Origin: Actinoalloteichus_B caeruleus
GTDB lineage: Bacteria > Actinomycetota > Actinomycetes > Mycobacteriales > Pseudonocardiaceae
Strand: one strand, 5' to 3'
Assembly: GCF_000718005.1 (NCBI RefSeq)
Contig: NZ_JODV01000001.1
DNA: 64,000 nt
Position numbers and translations under genes: made by a program. The first letter of the stretch is position 1; each line of letters begins with the position of its first letter. Under the pieces are notes generated by a model. The model was not told the DNA's origin. It worked only from the letters and a program-made list of their open reading frames with translations, and searched no databases. Shown one piece after another: positions 1 through 8,816 of the stretch.

Positions 1-759
1 CCAGCCCGCCAGGGCGGCGCGGAGGGTCTTGCGGCGTTGCGCGAAGGCGGCGTCGACCACGCGGAACACCGCGTCGCGGTCGACGCCGGTCGGGGAGTCC
101 CGGCGGTGGAGGGCGACCAACCCGGAGTCCACGTTGGGCACCGGCCAGAAGACACCCCGGGGGATCGTGCCGGCCCGCCGGACGTCGGCGTACCAGGCGG
201 CCTTGACGCTGGGCACCCCGTAGACGCGGCTGCCGGGGCCGGCGGCGAGGCGTTCGGCGACCTCGGCCTGCACCATGACCAGGGCGGTGCGCAGGGTGGG
301 GACCTCCGCGAGCAGGTGCAGCACCACCGGGACGGCCACGTTGTAGGGGAGGTTGGCGACCAACGCGGTGGCCCCGGCGAGCTGGTCGCCGGTGACGCGC
401 AGGGCGTCCTCGTGGAGCACGGTGAGCCGGTCCCGCAGCTCGGGGGCGCGGTCGGCCACGGTGCGCGGCAGCCGGTCGGCGAGCACCGGGTCGATCTCGA
501 CGGCCAGCACCCGCTGGCAGGCGGGCAGCAGGGCGAGCGTGAGCGAGCCGAGCCCCGGGCCGACCTCGACCACGACGTCGTCGGGACGCAGGTCGGCGGC
601 GCCGACGATGCGGCGCACCGTGTTGGCGTCGTGCACGAAGTTCTGGCCCAGCTTCTTGGTGGGCCGGACGCCCAGCTGCTCTGCCATCCGACGGACGTCG
701 GCCGGGCCGAGCAGCGCGCTCGACCCGGCCGGGGTTCCGCCGCGCGGATCGTCGTTCAC
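1..759 (-). CDS. rsmA: 16S rRNA dimethyladenosine transferase RsmA/KsgA (3' end cut by window)
   Basis: The enzyme dimethylates two adjacent adenines near the 3' end of 16S rRNA (A1518/A1519 in E. coli numbering) during small-subunit maturation, using S-adenosylmethionine. The translation shows the family entry motif [11 protein letters not shown], motif [13 protein letters not shown], an acidic VLAVEID motif, and the catalytic NLPYN. About 253 residues are visible; the last few tens run off the left edge. The start is uncertain: GTG at 759 is used here, and an in-frame GTG at 771 gives four more residues; neither has a good ribosome-binding site. The gene begins just after the rpfB stop (779), so the two are almost certainly cotranscribed, as in mycobacteria, where ispE follows. 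Confidence 0.95.
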   Translation of the reverse strand, partial: MNDDPRGGTPAGSSALLGPADVRRMAEQLGVRPTKKLGQNFVHDANTVRRIVGAADLRPDDVVVEVGPGLGSLTLALLPACQRVLAVEIDPVLADRLPRTVADRAPELRDRLTVLHEDALRVTGDQLAGATALVANLPYNVAVPVVLHLLAEVPTLRTALVMVQAEVAERLAAGPGSRVYGVPSVKAAWYADVRRAGTIPRGVFWPVPNVDSGLVALHRRDSPTGVDRDAVFRVVDAAFAQRRKTLRAALAGW

Positions 760-778
760 TCCGCGAGACACTACGTCA

Positions 779-1903
779 TCACGTGGGCAGCCCCAGCTTG
801 GCGGCGCAGCCCGGCCACGAGCCGTAGCTGCCGCCGTTCGCGTCGCGGAGCCGGGTGGCGACGGCGATCTGCTGTTCTCGGGACGCCTCGTTGGGGTAGT
901 TGGCGTACTGCTGGCCGCCGTAGGCGTCCCAGGTGGGCTTGCTGAACTGGAGGCCGCCGTAGTAGAGCCCGTTGGCGCTGACGATCTGCCAGTTGCCGGT
1001 GGACTCGCAGTGGGCGAGGCGGTCCCAGACCCCTCCGTCCTGCACCGGGGGCGCATCCGCTGCCGGCGGCTGCTTGGTGCCGACCCGCACGACCCTGTTC
1101 TCGGCCTCGCGGATCACCTCGTCGCGGATCTGCTCCCGTTCCGTCTCCTCGCCGTTGACGAGGGTCACCAGGTAGGTCAGTTCGCGCAGCCCGGGGCGGC
1201 CCTCCTCCTCGACCTCCTCCTCACCCTTCTCCATCTCCGGGTCGTCGATCCGCTCCTCGTCGGGAGTGATCTCGACCTCCTCGGTGCGTTCCTCGGAGCG
1301 GATCCGGGTGACCTCGATGGTGAGGTCGTTGACGAGTTTCGTGTCGGCGGGGGGCGTGACCTCGTCGTCGCCCTCCAGCGCGACCCCCTGGTCCGCCAGC
1401 AGTTCCCCGACGGTGGCCGAGGTGGTGGCCACCTGGCGGGGGTCCTCCGCGCCGTCGAGGAGCGTGACGAGCTTGGAGGTCTTCAGGTCGACCGTCATCC
1501 CGTCGAGGGGGATGCGCTGGTGCCGGTCGACGGAGAGTTCGGCGTCGTTGGTGGGCATGCCGAGTTCGTTGAGGGCGTCGTCCAGGGTCAGCGCGTGGGT
1601 CCAGACCTCGCGCTCCTCGCCGTCCACTCGGAGGGTGAGCAGTCGGCCGCGCTTGAGGACCACCTGGCTTCCGTCGACGACGGTCGCCTGCGCCGCGGGG
1701 GCGAGTGCGTCCTGTTCGCCGGCCTCGAAGCCCGCGGTGGCCAGGACGCCGGCCACGGTCGATGCGAAGGTGCGGACGATCCGCTGTTCGTCGTCCACCG
1801 TGAGCGTGATGGACTTGTCCATCGCGATCGCGGTACCGGAACCACCGATCAGGACGGTCAGGACAGCGACGATCACCGCGCGCAGAAACGTGCGTTTGTT
1901 CAC
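779..1903 (-). CDS. rpfB: Resuscitation-promoting factor, RpfB type
   Basis: A secreted or membrane-anchored muralytic enzyme that cleaves peptidoglycan and supports exit from dormancy or spore germination. The 374-residue product has a hydrophobic N-terminal export segment (about residues 6-27), DUF348-type repeats (about 30-190), a G5-like domain interrupted by a very acidic Glu-rich stretch, and a C-terminal lysozyme-like Rpf domain from about residue 292. The catalytic Glu is in [10 protein letters not shown] (E300), and the domain ends in the usual [12 protein letters not shown]. The GTG at 1903 is chosen because it immediately precedes the basic/hydrophobic signal; the longer open frame upstream is Arg/Pro-rich and lacks signal-like features. 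It lies directly upstream of rsmA and has a long untranslated leader with its own promoter. Confidence 0.93.
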   Translation of the reverse strand: MNKRTFLRAVIVAVLTVLIGGSGTAIAMDKSITLTVDDEQRIVRTFASTVAGVLATAGFEAGEQDALAPAAQATVVDGSQVVLKRGRLLTLRVDGEEREVWTHALTLDDALNELGMPTNDAELSVDRHQRIPLDGMTVDLKTSKLVTLLDGAEDPRQVATTSATVGELLADQGVALEGDDEVTPPADTKLVNDLTIEVTRIRSEERTEEVEITPDEERIDDPEMEKGEEEVEEEGRPGLRELTYLVTLVNGEETEREQIRDEVIREAENRVVRVGTKQPPAADAPPVQDGGVWDRLAHCESTGNWQIVSANGLYYGGLQFSKPTWDAYGGQQYANYPNEASREQQIAVATRLRDANGGSYGSWPGCAAKLGLPT

Positions 1904-1985
1904 CTGTCGTCCAGCCTTCGTGCCTCCGGGCAGGGGCGGCTCAAGGTGTTTCTGGGGTCGTTGCGGTTCGTCCCTCAACCCCGAC

Positions 1986-2004
1986 GCGTGGCCGTCGGCC
2001 ACGC
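1986..2004 (-). promoter_or_regulatory. Perfect hairpin in the rpfB leader
   Basis: GCGTGGCC and GGCCACGC form a perfect 8-bp stem with a 3-nt loop, about 83 nt before the rpfB start codon. No U-run follows, so it is not a classical intrinsic terminator. It may be part of a leader structure controlling rpfB-rsmA. Confidence 0.45.
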
Positions 2005-2168
2005 CAGAACCACGACTGGACCGGTTGTCCCGCGACGCGGCGGAGCGCCGTCCGCCCGCCCGCCACGGGTGTCGCGCGAGGCGGGGCGGTCGGTGACGCC
2101 TGGTAGGCGTGCACCGCGCACGTCGGCGGAGCCACCTCGGTGTCCCCATCCCGGCTTACGATCTCGGG

Positions 2169-2197
2169 ACCGTAACGGCATTCGGCGTGGGGGCCAA
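2169..2197 (-). promoter_or_regulatory. Candidate rpfB promoter
   Basis: On the minus strand TTGGCC (2197-2192) and TACGGT (2174-2169) are separated by 17 bp. Initiation near 2162 would give a leader of about 260 nt before the rpfB GTG. The 332-bp stretch 1904-2235 holds no gene that I can support, only this promoter and the hairpin at 1986-2004. Confidence 0.5.
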
Positions 2198-2235
2198 GAG
2201 ATCAACCTGGGCTGTGCTCGCGATCACCCAGAAAT

Positions 2236-3090
2236 TCACTCGTTCGCACTAGTGGACGTCGGTTCCGTGACCGATTTCAACCCGAAGATCCGGTCCGCCG
2301 TCCGGTTCGCGGCCGCCGCGACCGCCAGTTCGGTCACACCACGTAGTCGTGCCAGCTCCCGCACGGTGTAGGCGGCACAGTAGGGCTCGTTCGGCCGTCC
2401 CCGGAACGGGTGAGGCGTGAGGAACGGCGCGTCGGTCTCCACCAACAGCTGGTCCTCGGGCACCAGCGCCGCGGCGGCGTGCAGGTCGCGCGCGTTGCGG
2501 AAGGAGACGGTGCCGGCGAAGGACAACACGTAGCCGGCGTCGACGCACCGCCGCGCGAAGTCCTCGTCCCCCGAGAAGCAGTGGAAGACGACGTGCTCCG
2601 GCGGCCCCTCCTCCTCCAGGACCCGCAGGATGTCCTCGTGGGCTTCCCGGTCGTGGATCATCAGCGGCTTGCCGACGCTCTTGGCCAGCGCCACGTGCCA
2701 GCGGAACGCCGCCAGCTGCGCGGCGGGTGGCGAGTAGTCCCAGTAGTAGTCCAACCCGGTCTCCCCCACCGCGACGACCCTCGGGTCGGCCGCCAGCGCG
2801 GCCAGTTCCTCGCGGACCGGCTCCGGGAACTCGGCGGTGCGGGTGGGGTGCAGGGCCACGGCCGCGAACACCCGGGGGTCCCAGTGCGCGGCCCGCACCG
2901 CCCACCGGGCCGAGCCGAGGTCGTCGGCGACCGTGATCACCCGGGTGACGCCGGCGGAGGCGGCCCGGTCGACCATCGCGGCCACCTCGGAGGCGGTCCG
3001 CGCCCCACAGGCGTCCAGGTGCGTGTGCGCGTCGACGGTGTCCGCCGCGAGGCGTTCCGGGACAGGCGGTGGCTGGCGACGGTCACTCAC
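2236..3090 (-). CDS. tatD: TatD-family metal-dependent DNase
   Basis: Belongs to the TatD family of metal-dependent nucleases with a TIM-barrel amidohydrolase fold, implicated in DNA repair and 3'-5' exonuclease activity. The 284-residue product shows the metal-binding HTHLD near the N-terminus (H22, H24), GETGLDYYWD with the bridging Glu, MIHDREA, VVFHCFSG and ETDAPFL, all family hallmarks. The GTG start at 3090 is preceded by GGAAAGGA at good spacing. It sits between metG and rpfB on the same strand, the usual actinobacterial order metG-tatD-rpfB-rsmA. Confidence 0.95.
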   Translation of the reverse strand: MSDRRQPPPVPERLAADTVDAHTHLDACGARTASEVAAMVDRAASAGVTRVITVADDLGSARWAVRAAHWDPRVFAAVALHPTRTAEFPEPVREELAALAADPRVVAVGETGLDYYWDYSPPAAQLAAFRWHVALAKSVGKPLMIHDREAHEDILRVLEEEGPPEHVVFHCFSGDEDFARRCVDAGYVLSFAGTVSFRNARDLHAAAALVPEDQLLVETDAPFLTPHPFRGRPNEPYCAAYTVRELARLRGVTELAVAAAANRTADRIFGLKSVTEPTSTSANE

Positions 3091-3203
3091 GGCGTGGTCC
3101 TTTCCACGGGACGGATGCGGCGGCGGGCCGACGGTGGGCACGGCGGAAGCGGGACGGTGCCGTGGCCGCCGTCCCGCCTCGTCGTGCGTCGCGCCTGGTC
3201 GCC

Positions 3204-4994
3204 CTAGGAGATCGGAGCCCACTCCGGGCCGGTCTCGCCCAGCTCCGGGTCGAGCTTGGAGAACAGCGGGCTCGGCTTGCTCAACGGGGTTCCCGGCTGG
3301 ATCTCCCGGGACTCCCAACTGGCCTGCTCCGCCGCGTAGTCGCCGGTCAGGATCGGGTACTCCCTGCCGGGCACGTCGAGGTCCTCGACATCCCGCAGTT
3401 CGGGCTGCGCCGCCCACACACCGCTCCCGCCGAGGAGCTCGTGCACCCGCTGCGCGGAGTGCGGCAGGAACGGCGTCAGCATGGTGTTGGCGTCCGAGAC
3501 CACCTGGAGCGCGGTGTGCAGGATGGTGTCCCTGCGCTCCGGGTCGTCCTTGCGCTTCCACGGCTCCTGGTCGGAGAGGTACTTGTTGGCCGCGCTGACC
3601 ACCCGCATCGCCTCGGTGGCCGCCGCCCGGAAGCGGGACCGGGCGAGGTGGCCGCCGACGACGTCGAACGCCCCCCTGGCCAGGGACTTGAGCTGTTCGT
3701 CCTCGGCGGTGGGGGCCACCGGTGCGGGGACGGCGCCCACGTTCTTCGCCGCCATCGCCACGGAACGGTTGACCAGGTTCCCCCACTCGTTGGCCAGCTC
3801 GAAGTTGGTCCGCCGGACGAACTCCTCCCAGGTGAAGTCGGTGTCCTGGGTCTCAGGGCCGGCGACGGAGATGAAGTAGCGGAGGGTGTCCGGGCCGAAC
3901 TCCCGCAGGAAGTCGTTGACGTAGATGACGGTGCCGCGCGAGGTGGAGAACTTCGAGCCGCTCATGGTGAGGAACTCGCTGGAGACGATGTCGTCCGGCA
4001 GGTTCAGCTCACCGAAGGCACCGGGGTTGCCCCCCTTGTCCCCCGTCCCGTTGTGCCCCAGCAGCAAGGCCGGCCAGATCTGGGCGTGGAAGGTGATGTT
4101 GTCCTTGCCCATGAAGTAGTGGCCCTGGGCCTTCGGGTCGGTCCACCAGGCCTTCCACGCGTCCGGGTCCCCGGATCGACGGGCCCACTCGACGCTCGCC
4201 GAGAAGTAGCCGATGACCGCGTCGAACCACACGTAGAACCGCTTCAGGGGCTGGTCCCGCCAGCCGTCCAGCGGCACCGGCACTCCCCAGTCGAGGTCGC
4301 GGGTGATCGGCCGGGGTCGCATGTCGTCGACCAGGTTCCTGGTGAAGTTCAGGACGTTGGGCCGCCAGTCGGTCCTGGTGGTCAACCACTTCCCGAGGGT
4401 CTCGGTGAAGGCGGGCAGGTCGAGGAAGAGGTGTTCGGTCTCGACGAACTCGGGCTTCTCCCCGTTGATCCTGGACCGGGGGTTGATCAGTTCGGCCGCG
4501 TCCAGCTGGTTGCCGCAGTTGTCGCACTGGTCGCCGCGCGCACCGTCGTACCCGCAGATCGGGCAGGTGCCCTCGATGTAGCGGTCGGGCAGCGTCCGTC
4601 CCGTGGAGGGGCTGACCGCGCCGGTGGTGGTGCGCGCGGTCACGTAACCGTTGCGGTGCAGCGCCAGGAAGATCTCCTGCACCACCTGGTAGTGGTTGCC
4701 CGTGGTCGTGCGGGTGAACAGGTCGTAGGACATGCCCAGACCGCGCAGGTCCTCGGCGATCATCCGGCTGTACTTGTCAGCGGTCTGCCTGGGCGTCAGG
4801 CCCTCCTTGTCCGCCTGGACCAGGATCGGCGTGCCGTGTTCGTCCGTGCCGGAGACCATGAGCACCCGGTTCCCGGCCATTCGCTGGTAGCGGGAGAAGA
4901 CGTCGGAGGGGACACCGAAGCCGGAGACGTGACCGATGTGGCGGGGGCCGTTGGCGTAGGGCCAGGCCACCGCGGTCAGAACGGGGGCACTCAT
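3204..4994 (-). CDS. metG: Methionyl-tRNA synthetase
   Basis: Charges tRNA(Met) with methionine in the cytoplasm. The 596-residue protein has the class I signature HIGH (residues 19-22) and a zinc knuckle with paired cysteines (CPIC and CDNC). The KMSKS-loop equivalent is written KFSTSRG (about residues 345-351), and the helical anticodon-binding domain follows. There is no C-terminal tRNA-binding (EMAP-like) extension. The ATG at 4994 lies six nucleotides after a TAGGCT -10 hexamer, so the transcript is probably leaderless. tatD follows about 110 bp downstream. Confidence 0.97.
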   Translation of the reverse strand: MSAPVLTAVAWPYANGPRHIGHVSGFGVPSDVFSRYQRMAGNRVLMVSGTDEHGTPILVQADKEGLTPRQTADKYSRMIAEDLRGLGMSYDLFTRTTTGNHYQVVQEIFLALHRNGYVTARTTTGAVSPSTGRTLPDRYIEGTCPICGYDGARGDQCDNCGNQLDAAELINPRSRINGEKPEFVETEHLFLDLPAFTETLGKWLTTRTDWRPNVLNFTRNLVDDMRPRPITRDLDWGVPVPLDGWRDQPLKRFYVWFDAVIGYFSASVEWARRSGDPDAWKAWWTDPKAQGHYFMGKDNITFHAQIWPALLLGHNGTGDKGGNPGAFGELNLPDDIVSSEFLTMSGSKFSTSRGTVIYVNDFLREFGPDTLRYFISVAGPETQDTDFTWEEFVRRTNFELANEWGNLVNRSVAMAAKNVGAVPAPVAPTAEDEQLKSLARGAFDVVGGHLARSRFRAAATEAMRVVSAANKYLSDQEPWKRKDDPERRDTILHTALQVVSDANTMLTPFLPHSAQRVHELLGGSGVWAAQPELRDVEDLDVPGREYPILTGDYAAEQASWESREIQPGTPLSKPSPLFSKLDPELGETGPEWAPIS

Positions 4995-5000
4995 GCGTTC

Positions 5001-5006
5001 AGCCTA
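5001..5006 (-). promoter_or_regulatory. -10 element of leaderless metG promoter
   Basis: TAGGCT on the minus strand is separated from the metG ATG (4994) by exactly 6 nt, placing the start site at the A of ATG. No clear -35 is visible. Confidence 0.5.
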
Positions 5007-5211
5007 CGGACGCGTGACGCCCCGGCCCCCACGGGTGCCGGGGCGGACGTCGTGACGACACCGCCCCGCCGGCGGCGCGGGCCGGACGCGCCGCCAGGGT
5101 CGGCGGATCGGCCCGGCGGAACCGGAACGGCCGGGGCTCACCCCTCCCCGGGCCGTCGCGCCGGTCACCCCCGCTTGGTTTCGGTGGGCGCGCCGGGTTG
5201 GATGGGCCGTC

Positions 5212-6582
5212 GTGCGAACGGTGGCGTGGCGCTGGGACGTGCCGGGCGGAACGACGCCCGGTGAGGTGCTCGACGCGCTCGGCGCGCGGGCCACGAGGAG
5301 CGGGACGCCGGGGCCCGCCGCCCTGAGCGGCGACTGGTTCGGGTCGGCGGCGGTGATCGCCCCGTCGGTGCGGCTGGAGCCGGTGCCGCCGGCCGAGGCG
5401 TTCCACCGGCCGGTCACCTGGCCGGTGACCGAGGACCCGGGGCTGCCCGCCGGGGTGGTGGGCGGTGGCTGGTTCGGCTACCTGGGCTACGGCCTCACCG
5501 ACCCGGGGGTCTGGGACCGGGCCCGCCGGATGCCGGCGGCGGTGTGGGGGTACGCGGACCACGTGCTGCGCCTCGACCAGGACGGGAACTGGTGGTTCGA
5601 GGCACTGGTCCCGGCGGGCGGGGAGGAGCCGGTGGCGCTGGCCGCCGAGCTGGCCGAGGTGGTCCGGGCCGACGGGTGCCCGGTGCGGGGCGACGGCGAC
5701 GGCGACGATCCGGGGATGGCCGGTCCACCGGCGAGGAGCCCGGTCCGGTTACCGGGAGCGGAACGGCACGAGGGGGCGGTCCTCGGCGCCTTGGCCGCCA
5801 TCGGCGCGGGTGAGGTCTTCCAGGCCAACGTGTGCACCGAGATCAGGGCTGGTTTCCAGGGCGACCCGTTGGAGCTGTTCGTCCGGGGGGTGTCGACCCT
5901 GGCGCCGGCGCGGGCCGCCTACCTGTCCGGTGGTTGGGGCGCGGTGGTGTCGTTGTCCCCCGAGCTGTTCCTGGCCCGCCGGGGCCGCACGGTGCGCACC
6001 AGTCCGATCAAGGGCACGCTGCCGCGCCGGGGCCCCGCCGACGACGGGAACGCGGGCCGGCTGCGGGCCTCGGTCAAGGACGTCGCGGAGAACGTGATGA
6101 TCGTCGACATGGCCCGCAACGACCTGGGCCGGGTGTGCCAGCCGGGCAGTGTCACCGTTCCCTCCCTGTTGGGCGTCGAACCCCACCCGGGGGTGTGGCA
6201 CCTGGTGTCCACCGTGGTGGGCGAGCTCCGCCGGGGCGTGTCCGACGCCGAGCTGTTGGCCGCCACCTTCCCGCCGGCCTCGGTCACCGGAGCGCCCAAG
6301 GTCCGGGCGCTGGAGCTGATCGCCGAACTGGAGGCGACGCCGCGTGAGGTCTACTGCGGGGCGGTCGGCCTGGTGTCGCCGGTGGCCGGGATGGAGCTGA
6401 ACGTCGCGATCCGCACCCTGGAGTACGCGCCCACCCCGGGTGGCGCCGAGCTGGCGCTGGGGGTGGGCGGCGGGATCACCGCCGACTCCGTCCCGGCGGT
6501 GGAGTGGGCGGAGTGCCGCACCAAGGCCGCACCGCTGCTGGCGCTGTTGGCGGACCAGGAGCGGTCCGAGGTCCGGGGGTGA
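5212..6582 (+). CDS. pabB: Aminodeoxychorismate synthase component I
   Basis: Converts chorismate plus ammonia to 4-amino-4-deoxychorismate for p-aminobenzoate and folate synthesis. The 456-residue product has the chorismate-binding fold with GEVFQANVC, SPELFL, the motif PIKGT (K267) typical of PabB rather than TrpE (PIAGT), the DMARNDLGRV block, PASVTGAPK and the C-terminal GGGITADS. The GTG at 5212 is chosen because homologous N-terminal sequence begins there. No pabA or pabC partner is adjacent. PabB is favoured over anthranilate or isochorismate synthase because of the Lys in PIKGT. Confidence 0.93.
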   Translation: MRTVAWRWDVPGGTTPGEVLDALGARATRSGTPGPAALSGDWFGSAAVIAPSVRLEPVPPAEAFHRPVTWPVTEDPGLPAGVVGGGWFGYLGYGLTDPGVWDRARRMPAAVWGYADHVLRLDQDGNWWFEALVPAGGEEPVALAAELAEVVRADGCPVRGDGDGDDPGMAGPPARSPVRLPGAERHEGAVLGALAAIGAGEVFQANVCTEIRAGFQGDPLELFVRGVSTLAPARAAYLSGGWGAVVSLSPELFLARRGRTVRTSPIKGTLPRRGPADDGNAGRLRASVKDVAENVMIVDMARNDLGRVCQPGSVTVPSLLGVEPHPGVWHLVSTVVGELRRGVSDAELLAATFPPASVTGAPKVRALELIAELEATPREVYCGAVGLVSPVAGMELNVAIRTLEYAPTPGGAELALGVGGGITADSVPAVEWAECRTKAAPLLALLADQERSEVRG

Positions 6583-6767
6583 GGTCAGGCCGGAGCGCGA
6601 CCCGCCCCTCGCCGCCCCCGGCGGTGGTTCGCCCGCCGCCGGCCCGCCCGCCCTCCCGAGGGTCGGCGGATCCGGCCGCGTGCGCCGGGGTCGCCGTCAC
6701 CCGCTCACGGGAATCCGGCCGGGATGTCCGTTTCGTTCACGACACGCCACCCGGGCACGCCTAGCCT

Positions 6768-6797
6768 CGCTGTCGCCCCGCACGGAGGGCGACAGCG
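6768..6797. promoter_or_regulatory. 11-bp perfect inverted repeat at the VOC gene promoter
   Basis: CGCTGTCGCCC (6768-6778) and GGGCGACAGCG (6787-6797) are perfect complements with an 8-nt spacer. They lie directly after a TAGCCT -10 hexamer (6762-6767), so they cover the predicted start site and the leader of the VOC gene. It could be a repressor operator or a 5'-UTR hairpin. Confidence 0.5.
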
Positions 6798-6815
6798 CGG
6801 AAGGAACGGAACGTC

Positions 6816-7256
6816 ATGGCACAGCAGCACCTCACCGTGGTCACGCTCGGCGTCAGCGACCTGGACAGGGCGCGCCGCTTCTACCGGGACGGCCTGGGTT
6901 GGGAGGTGGTCGCCGACATCCAGGACACGGTGTTCGTCCAGGTCGGGCACGGCCTGCTGCTCAGCCTGTGGGGCGTCGCCGAACTCGCCGAGGACCTGGG
7001 CGGCGCGCCCCTGGAGCAGGAGGGCCCCGGTCGGTTCACCCTCGGGTGCAACGTGGGGAGCGAGGCGGAGGTGGACGCGGTCGTCGAGCGGTTCGTCGCC
7101 GCCGGCGGCTCGCTGGTCCGCCCCGCCGAGCACGCCTTCTGGGGTGGCTACCAGGCCTACGTCGCCGACCCGGAGGGTTTCCGGTGGGACGTCGTGCACA
7201 ACCCGGGCCTGGCCTTCACCGAGGACGGCCGGGCTGTCCTCCGCGACCTCTCCTGA
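6816..7256 (+). CDS. VOC (glyoxalase/bleomycin-resistance) superfamily protein
   Basis: A 146-residue vicinal-oxygen-chelate fold protein of the small single-polypeptide type with two beta-alpha-beta-beta-beta modules. The first opens LTVVTLGVSDLDRARRFYRDGLGW and the second closes AYVADPEGFRWDVVHNPG, both standard. Substrate is unknown; members act as glyoxalases, dioxygenases or drug-sequestering proteins. ATG at 6816 follows AAGGAACGGA. It is transcribed alone, with an inverted repeat over its promoter, which suggests its expression is regulated. Confidence 0.85.
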   Translation: MAQQHLTVVTLGVSDLDRARRFYRDGLGWEVVADIQDTVFVQVGHGLLLSLWGVAELAEDLGGAPLEQEGPGRFTLGCNVGSEAEVDAVVERFVAAGGSLVRPAEHAFWGGYQAYVADPEGFRWDVVHNPGLAFTEDGRAVLRDLS

Positions 7257-7940
7257 GGAAGGGCCGGCCCCGCGTCCTCCCGCTCGGCCCCTCCGGGCGC
7301 GCTCCCGGCCGAGATCGCCTCGGCCCCAGGGCTCCGGGCGGTGCTCCGCTCCTGGCCCCGCTCCGACCCGGCCGGTCGGAACGGCGGTTCCTGATCGCCG
7401 CCCCGCCTCGGGGTGGCCGCGCGCCTGGCCGCCGTCGGGCCGCCGGACGGGTACCCGCCCCGCTGCCCCCGGCCTGGCCTCGCGGGCGCACCACGGCGTT
7501 CCCCGCCGAGGTGCCGGCACCGGGTCGGTCGTCCTCGCGCCGGCTGGCCCTGGCCCGGCCCCGCTCCGGCTCCGGTCTCCCGACCGGCTCGCGCCGCGGC
7601 CGGCGCGGGCCGGACGTCGGGTCGACCGCGGTTCGGGAGGGTCGGGGAGGACCACCCGGAGCCGGCGCGGTCCGTGCGGAGATCGGCCGGCCGCCCACGG
7701 CATGCGGGCTCGGTCGTCGTGTCCACACCGCCGACCAGGCCGGACGAGCCGAGTGGGCCGACCGGGCCGAGTGGGCCGACCGGCTAGGGCCCGGGCCGGG
7801 CGAGCGGGCCGGGAGTCGCCGGCGTCGAGGACGACGGATCCACGAGGGGTGCGGTGGACCGACACCGGCCCTCGTCATCGCGTCCACCCTCGGGGCCGGG
7901 GGCTCGGGTGGGGCCGCGATATCGCCCGGCGCCGGCGGGA
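7257..7940. other. 684-bp stretch without a supported gene
   Basis: Lies between two convergent genes, the VOC gene and rsmI. The frames open here read as low-complexity Arg/Pro/Gly/Ala sequence with no start signals or recognisable motifs. Apart from a short tandem repeat at 7748-7783 I see nothing in it. Confidence 0.5.
7748..7783. repeat. Two tandem copies of an 18-bp unit
   Basis: The unit GCCGAGTGGGCCGACCGG is repeated exactly twice, back to back, inside the gene-free stretch downstream of the VOC gene. Confidence 0.8.
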
Positions 7941-8792
7941 TCAGCCGCGTCGGGAGCGCAGCACGGCGTCGTAGAGTTCCTTCTTCCCCACCCCGGTGGC
8001 GGACGCGACGGTGGCGGCCGCGTCCTTCAGCCGCTCGCCGTCCGCCACCCGTTCCTCGACCGCGCCCACGAGGCTGGCCGGATCGGGAACGCCGGTGGCC
8101 TCGGCGCCGCCGAGGACGACGGTGATCTCGCCCCGCACTCCCGCCTCCGCCCACGCCGCGAGTTCCCCGAGACCGCCCCGCCGCACCTCCTCGTGCGTCT
8201 TCGTCAGCTCGCGGCAGACGACGGCCGGACGTTGCGCCCCGAGGAGCTCCGCCGCCTGCGCCAGGGTGTCGGCCAGGCGGTGCGGGGACTCGAAGAACAC
8301 GGTGGTGCGGGGTTCCTCGCGCAGGGCGGACAGCCACCGGCCGCGTTCCCCGGTCTTCCTCGGTGGGAACCCCTCGAAGCAGAACCGGTCGCAGGGCAGG
8401 GCGGACACCGCGAGGGCGGTGGTCACCGCGGAGGGCCCCGGCAGGCAGGTCACCGGCAACCCGGCCTCGGCGCAGGCACTGGCCAGGCGGAACCCCGGAT
8501 CGGAGACGCTGGGCATGCCGGCGTCGGTGACCACGAGAACGGTGCCGCCGTCCCGGACGGTCTCGACCAGGCCCGGCGTGCGGGCGGCCTCGACGGAGTC
8601 GTAGTAGCTGACGATCCGCCCCGTCGGGACGACGTCGAGGGTGCTGGCGAGGGCGCGCAGCCGCCGCGTGTCCTCGGCCGCCACCACGTCCGAGGTTCGC
8701 AGCGCGGCGACGAGTCGCGGGGAGGCGTCGCCGGCGTCGCCCAGCGGGGTAGCGGCGAGAACGAGTCGACCGGTTCCGGATATGTTGCCCAC
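7941..8792 (-). CDS. rsmI: 16S rRNA (cytidine1402-2'-O)-methyltransferase RsmI
   Basis: Methylates the ribose 2'-OH of C1402 in the 16S rRNA decoding centre. The 283-residue tetrapyrrole-methylase-fold protein shows LVLAATPLGD near the start, VVAAEDTRRL, IVSYYDSVEAARTPG, VLVVTDAGMPSVSDPGFRL, LPGPSAVTTALAVS, FEGFPPRKTGER, FFESPHR and VCRELTKTHEEVRRG, the complete RsmI motif series. GTG at 8792 lies 7 nt after a TAGGCT -10, suggesting a leaderless message. It is divergent from pmt with only 24 bp between start codons, a pairing also seen in mycobacteria. Confidence 0.95.
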   Translation of the reverse strand: MGNISGTGRLVLAATPLGDAGDASPRLVAALRTSDVVAAEDTRRLRALASTLDVVPTGRIVSYYDSVEAARTPGLVETVRDGGTVLVVTDAGMPSVSDPGFRLASACAEAGLPVTCLPGPSAVTTALAVSALPCDRFCFEGFPPRKTGERGRWLSALREEPRTTVFFESPHRLADTLAQAAELLGAQRPAVVCRELTKTHEEVRRGGLGELAAWAEAGVRGEITVVLGGAEATGVPDPASLVGAVEERVADGERLKDAAATVASATGVGKKELYDAVLRSRRG

Positions 8793-8799
8793 TTGGTCA

Positions 8800-8809
8800 A
8801 GCCTACGAT
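8800..8809. promoter_or_regulatory. Overlapping divergent -10 elements for rsmI and pmt
   Basis: TAGGCT (minus, 8805-8800) lies 7 nt before the rsmI GTG, and TACGAT (plus, 8804-8809) lies 7 nt before the pmt GTG. The two hexamers share base pairs 8804-8805, and both messages would be leaderless. Confidence 0.5.
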
Positions 8810-8816
8810 CGGCGCC

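Noticed and set aside
1904..2235. c-di-AMP (ydaO) riboswitch upstream of rpfB
   Set aside because: Such riboswitches precede rpf genes in streptomycetes, but the conserved ydaO core strings were not recognisable here; only a generic hairpin is visible.
7748..7783. CRISPR array
   Set aside because: The repeats here are two directly adjacent 18-bp copies without spacers; no other regularly spaced repeats were seen in the window.
6705..8337. Long open frames on both strands across 6.7-8.3 kb
   Set aside because: They are Arg/Pro/Gly/Ala-rich shadows produced by very high G+C, overlap real genes or empty DNA and contain no motifs.
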